Part shown: positions 1-8,421 of the stretch, piece by piece
How positions within the stretch are numbered: position 1 is the stretch's first letter
How the letters are laid out: each line of letters starts with the position of its first letter
DNA from: Bacillus massilinigeriensis
GTDB lineage: Bacteria; Bacillota; Bacilli; Bacillales; Cytobacillaceae
DNA length: 64,000 nucleotides
Reading direction: 5' to 3'
NCBI RefSeq assembly: GCF_900117315.1
Contig: NZ_LT630337.1
Location: forward strand, 3,781,720 to 3,845,719
Program-made: the position numbers and the translations under genes
Notes under the pieces: model-generated
Databases searched by the model: none
Told to the model about the DNA's origin: nothing
What the model saw: the letters and a program-made list of their open reading frames with translations, nothing else

Positions 1-693
1 GTAATAATAGTAGTAATGATTTTCTTTTAGTTTCTTACGATTGAGAACGACTCCGAGTAGTTTGGCATTGGCGCTTACGAGAAGCTCCTTTGCTTTTATA
101 ATAGCATCGGTTTCTGTTCTTCCGCTGTTTACAACAAGAACAGTTCCGTCGCATTGGTTCGCGAGAATTTGAGCGTCGGTTACCGCTAAGACGGGAGGAG
201 TATCGAATAAAATCAGGTCAAATTCCTCGAGTGCTTTTTCAAGTAATTCATCCATAGCCTTTGACCCTAAGACCTCTGCTGGGTTTGGCGGGATTGGTCC
301 GCTTGTTAGGACATATAAGTTTTCGATGTCTGTATTGTGAAAAGCGTCTACGAACGCATTTTGTTTTGTTAATACGTTGATGAGACCAATGTTATTGTCT
401 AGACGGAATGTGTAATGCATAGTTGGTTTCCGTAGGTCCGCATCGATGAGTAGGACTCTTTTTCCTTGTTGAGCAAAGACGACGGCTAGGTTCGCCGTGG
501 TTGTTGATTTTCCCTCTGATGGTCCGGCGGAGGTTACCATCAGGGTGTGAATATCCTTGTCTACTACAGAGAACTGAATATTTGTTCGGATGGTGCGATA
601 TTGTTCTGATACTGGTGAGCGAGGGTCAGTATGTGCAATGAGATTCCGCTTGTTGGAAGGTCGGATCCCCTTTTTATTACGCTTCTGTGCCAA
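1..693 (-). CDS. CpsD/CapB-family tyrosine-protein kinase (3' end at window edge)
   Basis: A bacterial tyrosine (BY) kinase of exopolysaccharide operons, which phosphorylates itself and partners and works with the Wzz-like membrane modulator encoded just upstream. The frame is open for 231 codons to the window edge. Visible motifs are Walker A GPSEGKSTT (residues 57-65), Walker A' LLIDADLRKP (81-90), Walker B ILFDTPP (161-167) and a C-terminal tyrosine cluster HYYYYY (226-231), the usual autophosphorylation tail. The start is a TTG at 691-693, preceded by GAGGTGAG and overlapping the end of the upstream gene by 17 nt, which implies translational coupling. The last residues and stop lie outside the window, though the tyrosine tail suggests the gene is nearly complete. 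Confidence 0.9.
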   Translation of the reverse strand, partial: MAQKRNKKGIRPSNKRNLIAHTDPRSPVSEQYRTIRTNIQFSVVDKDIHTLMVTSAGPSEGKSTTTANLAVVFAQQGKRVLLIDADLRKPTMHYTFRLDNNIGLINVLTKQNAFVDAFHNTDIENLYVLTSGPIPPNPAEVLGSKAMDELLEKALEEFDLILFDTPPVLAVTDAQILANQCDGTVLVVNSGRTETDAIIKAKELLVSANAKLLGVVLNRKKLKENHYYYYY

Positions 694-1429
694 CGGTCTC
701 ACCTCTACTTCTTTTCTGCTTTCGTTTTCTTGATGTTGTGCTGTTTTGCTCATTTACGATATTGGTAACGGCTCCGAGTACTGGGAGACCGAGTAATTTT
801 TCAATATCCTGTTCGCTTTTAATGGTATTATCCATGTATTCTAGTAGGAAGGCTAATCCTACACCTGCCATCAGACCAACGACTAAGGCTATCGCCATGT
901 TTAAAAATGGCTGAGGCTTAACCGGAACTGGATTGGATGGTAGTTCGGCTGGAGATAGAATATGGATATTGTCAATTCGCATTAGTTTAGATATTTCTCT
1001 TTGGAACACCTTCGCAATTTCATTGGCGATGAGAACGGATTTGGCTGGATCGCCGTTTTCAACGCTAATGGTAACGACCTGTGATTGGCCTTCTTGGGCA
1101 ACATTCACACTGCTGTTTAGTTGGCCGGGTGTTGTGTCAAGATCCAATTCTTCAATGACTTGGTCTAGTATGTATGGGCTTTTCATGATGACATTGTAGG
1201 TTTCTATGTATTTGGCATCTGCATCAAAGGAAATTCCTGCAAGTGAGGCTAAAGCCCCAGTTGCTGCTTGGCTGACCAAGATTTGGGTTGAAGATTGATA
1301 GATTGGCTTTATAAAGAAATAGCTAACTACACCACTGATGGCCGTTGCTAGGACTGTAATTGCGATTATTAGTGATAGTCTTTTTCTTATTGTTTGAAAC
1401 AATTCTCTTAAACTAATCGTCTCTTCCAT
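677..1429 (-). CDS. Wzz/YveK-type polysaccharide chain-length and kinase modulator
   Basis: A membrane protein that controls polysaccharide chain length and activates the cognate BY-kinase. It has a short cytoplasmic N-terminus (METTI-like, about 25 residues), a first membrane helix, an extracellular alpha/beta region and a second helix (MAIALVVGLMAGVGLAFLLE). The proline-rich stretch PSNPVPVKPQPFLNMA before that helix is typical of Wzz proteins. The ATG at 1429 is preferred because GGGGGAG lies just before it; an ATG six codons upstream has no ribosome site. It is the first visible gene of a leftward eps/cps operon and overlaps the kinase gene. Confidence 0.88.
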   Translation of the reverse strand: MEETISLRELFQTIRKRLSLIIAITVLATAISGVVSYFFIKPIYQSSTQILVSQAATGALASLAGISFDADAKYIETYNVIMKSPYILDQVIEELDLDTTPGQLNSSVNVAQEGQSQVVTISVENGDPAKSVLIANEIAKVFQREISKLMRIDNIHILSPAELPSNPVPVKPQPFLNMAIALVVGLMAGVGLAFLLEYMDNTIKSEQDIEKLLGLPVLGAVTNIVNEQNSTTSRKRKQKRSRGETVGTEA

Positions 1430-1537
1430 AGGCTCCCCCAAAATCATGAATTTTCAAAAATACAAGTTTCATTATAGCATACAATTTATGGTGGATGTAG
1501 ATATATTTTGGGTAGGGGTGGGTATTTGGTCGGATGA

Positions 1538-1580
1538 GGGTGACAGGCACCTTCCAGTAACTGGAAGGTGCCTGTCACCC
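1538..1580. repeat. Family 1 REP palindrome, copy 1
   Basis: Inverted repeat with arms GGGTGACAGGCACCTTCCAG and a TAA centre. It abuts the stop codon of the RAYT1 transposase gene. Confidence 0.95.
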
Positions 1581-2140
1581 TATTCTTCCTCTAGCTCAAC
1601 ATATTCGCAATAATTTAAATAGATTTTCTTTTCGGGATGGAATATTTTTTTTGGTAGGTCTTCGAAGGTGATGAATGGGTATGGTGGGGTTTGGTTATTT
1701 TTAATAAATTGGTAGCTGCTGTAGGGGTAATCTTCCATTTTGGATACCATTGGTGGGTTGGTGTTGATAGGGTTTCGGTTGATGTATTTGCTTACTTCTA
1801 TGAGGTCGTGAGGGGTTAGAGCTGGAGAGCTATAAAACCTTTGTTGGTAGACGTGGCCGATATGACTATATTTTTGGTTATGATATTCAGTATAGCGCTT
1901 ATTAAATAGGGCCATGATTTTCGATATCGAGACTTCTTCTGATTTTAATAAGAGGTGGTAGTGGTTGGTCATGATGCAGTAGTTACAGATGGAAAATTTG
2001 TACTGGGCATAGATCATGCTTAGTATTCGGAATACCTCGGCCATATCGATTTCGTCACGGAAAATTCTCTGTCGGTTATTCCCCCTCGAGGTAATGTGAT
2101 GATAGGCAAATGGCACCCATTGTCTTCTTTTTCTTCCCAT
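1580..2140 (-). CDS. RAYT1: REP-associated tyrosine (Y1, HUH) transposase
   Basis: A 186-aa single-domain member of the IS200-like Y1 transposase group (Transposase_17). It has the N-terminal HHITSRGNNRQRIF signature, the HUH metal-binding motif H60-Y-H62 in MTNHYHLLLK, and the nucleophile Y119 in SKYINRNPI. RAYT proteins nick and join short palindromic REP sequences and, unlike insertion-sequence transposases, are usually single-copy and domesticated. Family 1 palindromes lie directly at its stop codon (1538-1580) and upstream (2290-2345), the arrangement expected for a RAYT and its cognate REP. The start ATG follows AAAGGAGCC. That this protein mobilises family 1 is inferred from position. 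Confidence 0.93.
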   Translation of the reverse strand: MGRKRRQWVPFAYHHITSRGNNRQRIFRDEIDMAEVFRILSMIYAQYKFSICNYCIMTNHYHLLLKSEEVSISKIMALFNKRYTEYHNQKYSHIGHVYQQRFYSSPALTPHDLIEVSKYINRNPINTNPPMVSKMEDYPYSSYQFIKNNQTPPYPFITFEDLPKKIFHPEKKIYLNYCEYVELEEE

Positions 2141-2189
2141 AAAAGGCTCCTTTCGTTAATAGGTTTGATTGTGGGGTTGGATTGCGTTG

Positions 2190-2238
2190 GTGTTGGTTGG
2201 GTTTGGTTTGGGTTGGTTTGGGTTGGTTTGGGTTGGTT
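2190..2238. repeat. Short GT-rich tandem repeat upstream of RAYT1
   Basis: About four copies of a 10-bp unit, GGGTTGGTTT, lie directly upstream of the RAYT1 gene in its leader or promoter region. G is on the top strand, so the RAYT1 sense strand is C/A-rich here. No coding role is apparent. Confidence 0.8.
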
Positions 2239-2289
2239 CTTACAGCAAGATTATACATAATTTTACATATAATTTCTAGAACTTTTTTA

Positions 2290-2345
2290 GGGTGACAGGC
2301 ACCTGGAAGTTTTTGGATGGTGCCTTTGGATGGTGCCTGTCACCC
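2290..2345. repeat. Family 1 REP palindrome, copy 2 (rearranged)
   Basis: Outer arms GGGTGACAGGCACC and GGTGCCTGTCACCC with an extra GGATGGTGCC half-arm between them. It belongs to the CCATCC variant and carries the stop codon of the gene at 2340-2753. Confidence 0.88.
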
Positions 2346-2753
2346 TTTTGTTAAGGCGTCCTCGAATGGGGCGTAGAATTTTCCTTTTGGGGCGATGATG
2401 TCTGATTCGGATTCGCGTTTTTCCCCATTTACCTCGTATTGGCCTTCTGGGAAGAAGTCGAAGTAGCCGCTGGATTTGTGAAGTTCTATGAAGGCGTCAT
2501 TTAGTTCGTACATGAGGCGTCGGTATTGTTCCATATCGATAATGTCACCGAATTCATCGAGTTCGAAGTTTTCCTTGATGGCTTCCTCAAATTCAAAGTC
2601 ATTTGAGGTTGCAATCTCGAGGTCGACATCACAGCATTCTAGACAGAGCAAGACCTCTTCATCCTTTATTTGTTCGTATGAATCCTCGACTATTCGTTTT
2701 AGGATTTCTTCGATTTTGGCTTCGTTTTTTAGTGGTAGTGATGTGTTTAGCAT
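2340..2753 (-). CDS. Acidic hypothetical protein, 137 aa
   Basis: I do not recognise a family. The protein is strongly acidic, soluble and probably mainly helical in its N-terminal half (KIEEILKRIVEDSYEQIKDEE), with an aromatic stretch GYFDFFPEGQYEV near residue 100. There is no signal peptide or membrane segment. The TGA stop lies inside a family 1 palindrome, so the original C-terminus may have been altered when the repeat arrived. AAAGGA precedes the ATG at a slightly long distance. It sits between RAYT1 and a Nudix gene on the same strand. Confidence 0.6.
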   Translation of the reverse strand: MLNTSLPLKNEAKIEEILKRIVEDSYEQIKDEEVLLCLECCDVDLEIATSNDFEFEEAIKENFELDEFGDIIDMEQYRRLMYELNDAFIELHKSSGYFDFFPEGQYEVNGEKRESESDIIAPKGKFYAPFEDALTKG

Positions 2754-2789
2754 GTTTTTTTCAATCCTTTTGGTTGGAGATTTTGGGTG

Positions 2790-2847
2790 TTTCCATTTTT
2801 TGGATGGTGCCTGTCACCTGGAAATCGCTGGATGGTGCCTGTCACCC
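2790..2847. repeat. Family 1 REP, copy 3 (two half-arms in tandem)
   Basis: Two direct copies of the right arm GGATGGTGCCTGTCACC separated by CTGGAAATCGCT. The second supplies the TGA stop of the Nudix gene. Confidence 0.88.
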
Positions 2848-3456
2848 GACTAGCTTTAGGAAGTGATTTAGGATTCTAGCTGTTAGGCCCCAGATTACTT
2901 TGTCTTTGTGGTAGTAGAAATGTTCATCCATTCCGCGGGCTTGCCAGTTGTAGTTTTCTCCTCCTGGGATTGCGTCGAATGGGAAGCCTTCTTCTGGTAT
3001 GATTTTATAATTCATTTTGTAGATGGTTGGGCCCTTTTGTTTTAGCTCTAATAGCGAAACTGCAAAGATCTCCCCTACTTCATCAGGATTCGGATTGATT
3101 TTATTAGGCTCTGTGATTACTCCAACATAAGGGTAAATGATAGTACCAAATGGCGACACCATATAGTCCATTGGAAGAATGTTTGTTATGTTTTCAGGTT
3201 CAATTCCTAGTTCCTCGGTGGTTTCTCTAATGGCTGTTTCCTTATGGCTTTTGTCGATTGGATCGATTCGCCCACCAGGGAAGCAGATTTCGCCGGGTTG
3301 TCTTCGGAGGTTCATGGAACGGACCTCGAATAGAACCTTTACCTGATTATCTTCAATGACTAAAGGTAATAGTACTGCATATTGTGAAAAATCCTCTATT
3401 CCTAGAATGGTTGGGGTTTTGTCGCTCAGTTTTTTTATTATTTTTTCTAACTCCAT
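2842..3456 (-). CDS. Nudix hydrolase, CoA pyrophosphatase-like (NudL/YeaB group)
   Basis: The 204-aa protein carries a Nudix box with GG at residues 61-62, RETTEELG near 77-84 and the catalytic glutamates of REXXEE. Just before it lies LRRQPGEICFPGG, the motif (UPF0035) that marks coenzyme A pyrophosphatases, which hydrolyse CoA to phosphopantetheine and 3',5'-ADP. The ATG at 3456 has GAGG seven bases upstream. The stop TGA is part of a family 1 repeat (copy 3). The substrate is inferred from the motif only. Confidence 0.85.
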   Translation of the reverse strand: MELEKIIKKLSDKTPTILGIEDFSQYAVLLPLVIEDNQVKVLFEVRSMNLRRQPGEICFPGGRIDPIDKSHKETAIRETTEELGIEPENITNILPMDYMVSPFGTIIYPYVGVITEPNKINPNPDEVGEIFAVSLLELKQKGPTIYKMNYKIIPEEGFPFDAIPGGENYNWQARGMDEHFYYHKDKVIWGLTARILNHFLKLVG

Positions 3457-3531
3457 TAAATCGCCTCAGTTTTTTTGTTTATTTATTATTATATCAACTT
3501 TATATGGGAGAATCCTACTATTTGGATTGGC

Positions 3532-3574
3532 GGGTGACAGGCACCTTCCAGAAGCTGGAAGGTTCCTGTCACCC
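3532..3574. repeat. Family 1 REP palindrome, copy 4
   Basis: Full palindrome with AAGC-type centre and one arm mismatch (GGTTCC for GGTGCC). It lies between the Nudix gene and the small coiled-coil ORF. Confidence 0.95.
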
Positions 3575-3590
3575 TTTCTAATTAGTTGAA

Positions 3591-3785
3591 ATGACCGCTG
3601 CAAACAATCTGAGAATCAGCGACTTAGGTCAAAAAGTGGACAAGCTTGAATTAAAGGTTGATGCTGTCGCAAAAGATGTCGAGGAAATCAAGGAGAATAT
3701 GGCTACTAAGAAAGATCTTGAATACTATGACCAGATGATTTCTGAACATTCTCGTGAAATCTACAAATTGAAAAAAGAGAAATAA
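3591..3785 (+). CDS. Small coiled-coil protein, 64 aa (possibly 5'-truncated)
   Basis: The ORF encodes a heptad-rich protein (LGQKVDKLELKVDAVAKDVEEIKENM, split over residues 11-38, then KKDLEYYDQMISEHSREIYKLKKEK) with no membrane segment. Such MATKKDL-type coiled coils are common in Firmicutes and phages, with no defined function. No ribosome site precedes the ATG and a REP copy ends 16 bp upstream, so this may be the 3' part of a longer gene cut by the repeat. Coding probability is supported by the regular heptads, not by context. Confidence 0.5.
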   Translation: MTAANNLRISDLGQKVDKLELKVDAVAKDVEEIKENMATKKDLEYYDQMISEHSREIYKLKKEK

Positions 3786-3800
3786 ACCTCGGGCTTTTTA

Positions 3801-3855
3801 GGTGACAGGCAACTTCCAGGAGGCACCTTCCAAGATATGGAAGGTGCCTGTCACC
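3801..3855. repeat. Family 1 REP, copy 5 (rearranged)
   Basis: Left arm GGTGACAGGCAACTTCCAGG, an extra GGCACCTTCC half-arm, then right arm GGAAGGTGCCTGTCACC. It separates two convergent genes. Confidence 0.9.
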
Positions 3856-3864
3856 TATAGATTC

Positions 3865-5292
3865 CTATAGATTCAGCTCGTATTGTGGGAGTTCGATTTG
3901 GAAGTGGGTTCCGTTTGGTGAGCTGGTGATGATGTTGATGTCGCCTCGGTGTTCGAGGATGATTTTTTTGGCGAATGGGAGGCCCATTCCCATGCCTGAG
4001 CTTTTGGATGAGATGAAAGGGTCGAACACGCTCTCCCAATAGCAAGGCTTGATTCCAATGCCGGTATCCTTGAAATGGATGAGAATGGTTTCATTGACGA
4101 CTTCCGTTTCGATCTTGACGATGCGTGTGGAACAATCCTCTCTGAAGGCTTCGGAACTATTTTTGATTAAGTTGATAAATACCTGCTGTAGGTATGGTTT
4201 ATTGACATAACCTTTTAACGTGCTAAATCTTTGATCGAATTGTATGGATAAGTTGGTATCCTTTGTAATTTCACTAGCGAAATCAATGGATTCCTTAATA
4301 ATTTCGTTCAAATCCTCAATTTTAAAGTGAATCTTTGATGAATGGATGAACTGCTTATAGTTTTCTGATAGATCCTCCAATTGCCTGGTGGCCTTGTTAA
4401 TAATATCCGTCATTTCTTTTTCACTCTGATTAAGAGACGGCGACTCCCCTAGTAGCTGGTTAAATCCTTTGATGACCTGAACGACATTTTTCACCTCATG
4501 AATCAAACTTGCAGCAAGATTTCCTGCATAGTCCATCTTTTTCTGCTGTCCAATCATTTGGTTAAATTTTATCGTCATTAATAAATTCATTTTTAAAAAA
4601 GAAACCATGATCAACACAGAGAATACTAAAACCCCGATGGTACCTGCCATTCCACCTGTCTTCGGGAGAAAATTCATAAGGGCGAAGAGGAGGAGTAGGA
4701 ATGAATATAGAGAAAAACTTCTGATAAATTTCATCATGTATTGGTTTTGTATTTTTTTTGAAAATAAGAAAAGGATTGATATAAAGGTTATGTATCCTAT
4801 GACATGGAGATAAAATAACCAGTTAAGGGTTCCGTAGACCGGAAAGTAATAAAATATATTTGTATTTAGAACTTGGACTTCGGTTAGTCCATTTGTACCT
4901 AGTGGTGTCCAGTTGATAATGTAAACGATTGTACTCCAGATAAGCAGGGCAATCAGGATTTTTTTTGAGAACATTTTAGAGATTTTTTCTAAAAGGCTGT
5001 TCTTTTGAAAGGAAATGGAGTAGTTGTTCAGAATGGTGTATGAACCATAGAATAATAATGGGACTGAGTAGATTGGAGCCATTTTAAATAACTTGAATAA
5101 TATCAGGATCCAAGCTTCTGGAATGGTACCTTTAAAATATAAAACCGCGACATCTGCTTGCCAGATGCTGATTAAAATCATGTAGGTAAGGATTAATTTG
5201 GATAAATTTGAGCTTCCAAAGACTAATCTTGTTCCTATCGCTAAAGCAATTGGGATAATCCCAATCATCATAATTAACAACCCTATAATCAT
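3865..5292 (-). CDS. Membrane sensor histidine kinase, 475 aa
   Basis: About seven hydrophobic segments fill residues 1-235. A HisKA-type dimerisation helix follows, with the phospho-acceptor H265 in SLIHEVKNVVQ, then an HATPase domain with an N box (INLIKNSSEA), G1 DTGIGI and G2 GMGMGLPFAKKI. The HEVKN form and multi-helix sensor resemble sporulation/KinB-type and other orphan Bacillus kinases. No response regulator gene is adjacent, so it is an orphan and may feed the phosphorelay; that is inference. The ATG has only a weak ribosome site. Confidence 0.88.
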   Translation of the reverse strand: MIIGLLIMMIGIIPIALAIGTRLVFGSSNLSKLILTYMILISIWQADVAVLYFKGTIPEAWILILFKLFKMAPIYSVPLLFYGSYTILNNYSISFQKNSLLEKISKMFSKKILIALLIWSTIVYIINWTPLGTNGLTEVQVLNTNIFYYFPVYGTLNWLFYLHVIGYITFISILFLFSKKIQNQYMMKFIRSFSLYSFLLLLFALMNFLPKTGGMAGTIGVLVFSVLIMVSFLKMNLLMTIKFNQMIGQQKKMDYAGNLAASLIHEVKNVVQVIKGFNQLLGESPSLNQSEKEMTDIINKATRQLEDLSENYKQFIHSSKIHFKIEDLNEIIKESIDFASEITKDTNLSIQFDQRFSTLKGYVNKPYLQQVFINLIKNSSEAFREDCSTRIVKIETEVVNETILIHFKDTGIGIKPCYWESVFDPFISSKSSGMGMGLPFAKKIILEHRGDINIITSSPNGTHFQIELPQYELNL

Positions 5293-5483
5293 ACTACTTC
5301 ACACACTCCAACAATCCTATTACTCTTCTATTAACGTTAAGCTTGGGACTCTATTTTTGTAAGTCTTAGTTTCTCTTATATACATAGTTGCAATATACGA
5401 AAGGAAAGTAATTCTATAATTCGATTATATCGTGTCCCTAAATTTTTCGTCTAGTATAAATGTCAAAATGTGTCGAAGGATTT

Positions 5484-5530
5484 GGGGGTGACAGGCACCT
5501 TCCAGAAGCTGGAAGGTGCCTGTCACCCCC
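5484..5530. repeat. Family 1 REP palindrome, copy 6
   Basis: Extended palindrome with five terminal G/C pairs and an AGAAGCT centre. It lies in the gap between the histidine kinase and 5'-nucleotidase genes; the rest of 5293-5483 shows nothing recognisable. Confidence 0.95.
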
Positions 5531-5586
5531 AACAGAAAGAACCAGGTCCCTTTATGTCCCTGGTTCTTGCGGATATTCCAAATATT

Positions 5587-5645
5587 GGGTGGTGCCTGTC
5601 ACCTGGAAAAAGAATCCTGTAAAAATATGGATGGTGCCTGTCACC
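5587..5645. repeat. Family 1 REP, copy 7 (two half-arms)
   Basis: Two direct right arms (GGTGGTGCCTGTCACC and GGATGGTGCCTGTCACCC) about 30 bp apart. It abuts the TAG stop of the 5'-nucleotidase gene. Confidence 0.88.
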
Positions 5646-7934
5646 CTACTTGGCGGCGATGTCTGTGATGCGGCCTTCGATTTGTTGGTTGACGGTTTTG
5701 TCAGGTAGGGCTTCTAGTTGTTCTTTGAATACTTCCCAGTCTACGAAGCCTGCTTCTACTAGGCGGCCTTCTGCGGCAGCTTTTCCAAATTCCTCGAAGC
5801 CGTCTCCACCTTTTGCTGTGAAGATGTTGGTTGCAACGTAGTAGGATTCATCGTCTTTTAATGCTGAGAAGTTTCCGTCCTTTCCTTTTACCTCGACGGT
5901 TTTTAGTTTAGATCCTGCTGGTAGGCTGCTGTCATATGTGAATTTCATTCCTGCTACATGTAAGAAACCACCATTTTGTTCAGGAGTTAAGGCTAGACCG
6001 TGTTCTAGACCTGACCTGATTTCTGAGCCTTTTAATTCCATGATCCCTAATGCATTACCAAATGGTAATACTGTTAGTACATCTGATAGAGTGATATTAC
6101 CCTTATTAATAGATGCACGAATTCCGCCGCCATTTTGAAGAGCTATCACTGTATCTGGGTTAATGGTTTTTGCTTTTGCCAGCATACCGTCTGTGATAAG
6201 GTTACCTAAGTTGGTTTCACCGGTTCTTACGGACGCACGTTCACCATTTAAATCAACATCTGTTTTTGCTACTACTTGTTGCTGCATTTCAACCACTGCT
6301 GGTTTATATTTTGTTTCTAAAATTTGTGCGGCCTCAGGGTCATCTTTTAATAAGAAATTGCCATCAGCATCTTTAGCTTCAAGCTCAATTAATTTTCCAG
6401 CTTGGGAGATAATTTTTCCACTTGGATCGAATTCCACATCGACCGTTCCCAGGAACTTGCTGTATTCGTTTGCTGATACTATTACCGTTGGCTCATTTCC
6501 TGTTGTATCCAATACTGGTGCATCTATCTTCGTATGAGAGTGGCCTCCAACGATAATGTCGATTCCTTCTACCTCTTTGGCAAGTGTTACATCATTGTCG
6601 CCTCCCCCATCATCATAACCAATATGGGTCAATGCAATAATTTTATTCACACCTTGCTTTTCAAAGGATTCGACCATTTTTTTCGCTTGGGCAATATAGT
6701 CCTCGAACACGACACCTTCCCCTGGACTTGAAATGCTCGGAGTCTCGGCTGTCGTTAAGCCAAAAATCCCCACCTTTTCACCATCGATGGTTTTGACCAT
6801 ACCATTGTATACCTGCCCACCTTTAGGGCTGGATGTAATGCTATCGTTAAAATAGCCTTTCATATTCGCATCCTTGGAAAAATCAACATTGGCGCTCAGT
6901 AATGGGAAGTCGGTTTCTTTGACAAATTTTGCGAGTGTGTCGGTTTTTTTATCAAATTCATGGTTTCCGAAGGTCATCGCGTCATAGCCTATGAGCTCCA
7001 TAAATTCTAAGTCAGCTAGGCCTTCATATTTATTGAAATATAATGTTCCAGTGAAAACGTCACCTGCATCTAGTAAAAGTGAGTTTTCGCTGGCTGCGCG
7101 AACTTGCTTGATTGCGGTAATACGTTTAGCAATAGTATCTAGATGAGCATGCGTGTCATTTGTGTGCATGATGGTTAAATCAAAGTTTTGAGCGGATTTG
7201 TAGTCTTCTTTTACCTGTGCAACAAAGGCACGGACCTTTTGGCCAAGTGGAGTTGTTTTACTTACCTTTGCTAAAAGGGAGTCGACTATTTTTATCCGTT
7301 GCTCTGCGGTTGTTAGCTTGTCCTTGCCAATCCAGTATTTTGCATAGTTTGCGTAGTTATATGCCCTGACTGCATCTGCAATGGTTTTGGCTGGATTTGT
7401 ATATGTACTAAAAAGAACCTTTTCAACGTTTCCTCCATAAACTCCAGCTTTGATCTTTTTATCAGACTTTGCTAGTTCTGAAGCAAATTTCGGATAGGTT
7501 GCTTTGACTGTTTTGTAATCGTATTTTATGACTGCTGTTTGGATGGCTTTGGCTTGTGAGTTGAGGTTCGCTGCGTATTTAACGGTTTTCACATAGCCTT
7601 CTGCATTTTTCACATACTTGTAGGCTTTTGATAGCTTAGCAAGGTAGGCGTTTTTGTTTTTTCCACCGGACTTCGCTACTTTTTTCTTTGCATCGTTGTA
7701 AGCTTTTTTGGCTTTGGTGATTTCCTTTTGAACGGTTGCTGTTGATACGATCTTTTTCGTTGTTCCGGTTTTCAAGTAAGTATCCTGAGCCTTTTTCATT
7801 TGCTTGATTGCTGTGTCCACTGTTTTGCTTACACTTGTTGATGCCGCATCGGCGTTGTTTGGAGCTACAGCCGCTACTGAGGAAGCCGCGATTGCTGAAG
7901 CCGTTACCACTTTGAAGATTTTGCTTTTCTTCAT
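5646..7934 (-). CDS. Secreted 5'-nucleotidase / 2',3'-cyclic phosphodiesterase (UshA/YfkN type)
   Basis: A 762-aa exported enzyme with a signal peptide (MKKSKIFKVVTASAIAASS, cleavage near NADAAS), a lysine-rich helical region at about 35-245, a metallophosphatase domain and a 5'-nucleotidase C-terminal domain. Metal-binding motifs are MHTNDTHAHLD, DAGDVFTG, GNHEFD and GGHSHT. The C-terminal substrate domain has NGGGIRASI and LPFGNALGIMELKG. It should dephosphorylate extracellular nucleotides to salvage nucleosides and phosphate. The lysine-rich region probably contacts the cell wall, as no LPXTG is present. The ATG follows AAAGGGGC. The TAG stop directly touches a REP copy. Confidence 0.92.
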   Translation of the reverse strand: MKKSKIFKVVTASAIAASSVAAVAPNNADAASTSVSKTVDTAIKQMKKAQDTYLKTGTTKKIVSTATVQKEITKAKKAYNDAKKKVAKSGGKNKNAYLAKLSKAYKYVKNAEGYVKTVKYAANLNSQAKAIQTAVIKYDYKTVKATYPKFASELAKSDKKIKAGVYGGNVEKVLFSTYTNPAKTIADAVRAYNYANYAKYWIGKDKLTTAEQRIKIVDSLLAKVSKTTPLGQKVRAFVAQVKEDYKSAQNFDLTIMHTNDTHAHLDTIAKRITAIKQVRAASENSLLLDAGDVFTGTLYFNKYEGLADLEFMELIGYDAMTFGNHEFDKKTDTLAKFVKETDFPLLSANVDFSKDANMKGYFNDSITSSPKGGQVYNGMVKTIDGEKVGIFGLTTAETPSISSPGEGVVFEDYIAQAKKMVESFEKQGVNKIIALTHIGYDDGGGDNDVTLAKEVEGIDIIVGGHSHTKIDAPVLDTTGNEPTVIVSANEYSKFLGTVDVEFDPSGKIISQAGKLIELEAKDADGNFLLKDDPEAAQILETKYKPAVVEMQQQVVAKTDVDLNGERASVRTGETNLGNLITDGMLAKAKTINPDTVIALQNGGGIRASINKGNITLSDVLTVLPFGNALGIMELKGSEIRSGLEHGLALTPEQNGGFLHVAGMKFTYDSSLPAGSKLKTVEVKGKDGNFSALKDDESYYVATNIFTAKGGDGFEEFGKAAAEGRLVEAGFVDWEVFKEQLEALPDKTVNQQIEGRITDIAAK

Positions 7935-8307
7935 TATTCACTTGCCCCTTTCAAATTTTTGATAAAAACTTGGTTGGTGCTTTTGTTGCGTGAATCTGGT
8001 AAAAACTGTGATACGATAAAGCATGTGGTGAGCGGGAGAGTGATTCGGTTTCGTCCACGCTTGGGGTTTGTTAGTACTAGAATGGTAGGTTGATCGTTTC
8101 CTAGGCTGGTTGTTTCGCTCTTGCATGGGAAAATGGTTCTTGCACGCGGAAAACAGTCATGGCTGAAAAATGCCGGGACCCGCGTCAAAAATTATTTTCC
8201 CATAACATTTCTAGTACACAAATAATTAAAATTTTAATAAAATGGAGATCATTCCCGCTATTCTATAATAATATAAAAATAGGCTAATTTCTAGTAATTT
8301 CCTAAAA
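7935..8307. other. Intergenic leader of the 5'-nucleotidase gene
   Basis: About 370 bp with no convincing gene. It should hold the leftward promoter of the secreted 5'-nucleotidase gene, but I could not pick a clear -35/-10 pair or a known RNA element. At the right end, AGTAATTTCC pairs with GGAAATTACT on the far side of REP copy 8. Confidence 0.5.
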
Positions 8308-8308
8308 A

Positions 8309-8354
8309 CAGGTGACAGGCACCATCCAGAAACTGGATGGTGCCTGTCACCTGT
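8309..8354. repeat. Family 1 REP palindrome, copy 8 (CCATCC variant)
   Basis: Arms CAGGTGACAGGCACCATCCAG around an AAA centre. It is nested inside an outer inverted repeat (AGTAATTTCC at 8294-8303, GGAAATTACT at 8364-8373). Confidence 0.93.
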
Positions 8355-8421
8355 TTTTTTCTGGAAATTACTTTGCAGTTCCTTCATATATTTTAGAGAG
8401 ATTTTTTAGGGAGGAATGCAG

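Noticed and set aside
2076-2258. 60-aa ORF (NQPKPTQTKPNQ) upstream of RAYT1
   Set aside because: It is just the GGGTTGGTTT tandem repeat read on the minus strand, overlapping the true RAYT1 start.
5470-5478. Spo0A box (TGTCGAA) near the histidine kinase gene
   Set aside because: A single 7-mer is expected several times by chance in 64 kb, and it lies downstream of the neighbouring gene.
7938-8188. Overlapping minus-strand ORFs upstream of the 5'-nucleotidase gene
   Set aside because: Two frames are open at once, residues are low-complexity, and there is no ribosome site; they are probably untranslated leader.
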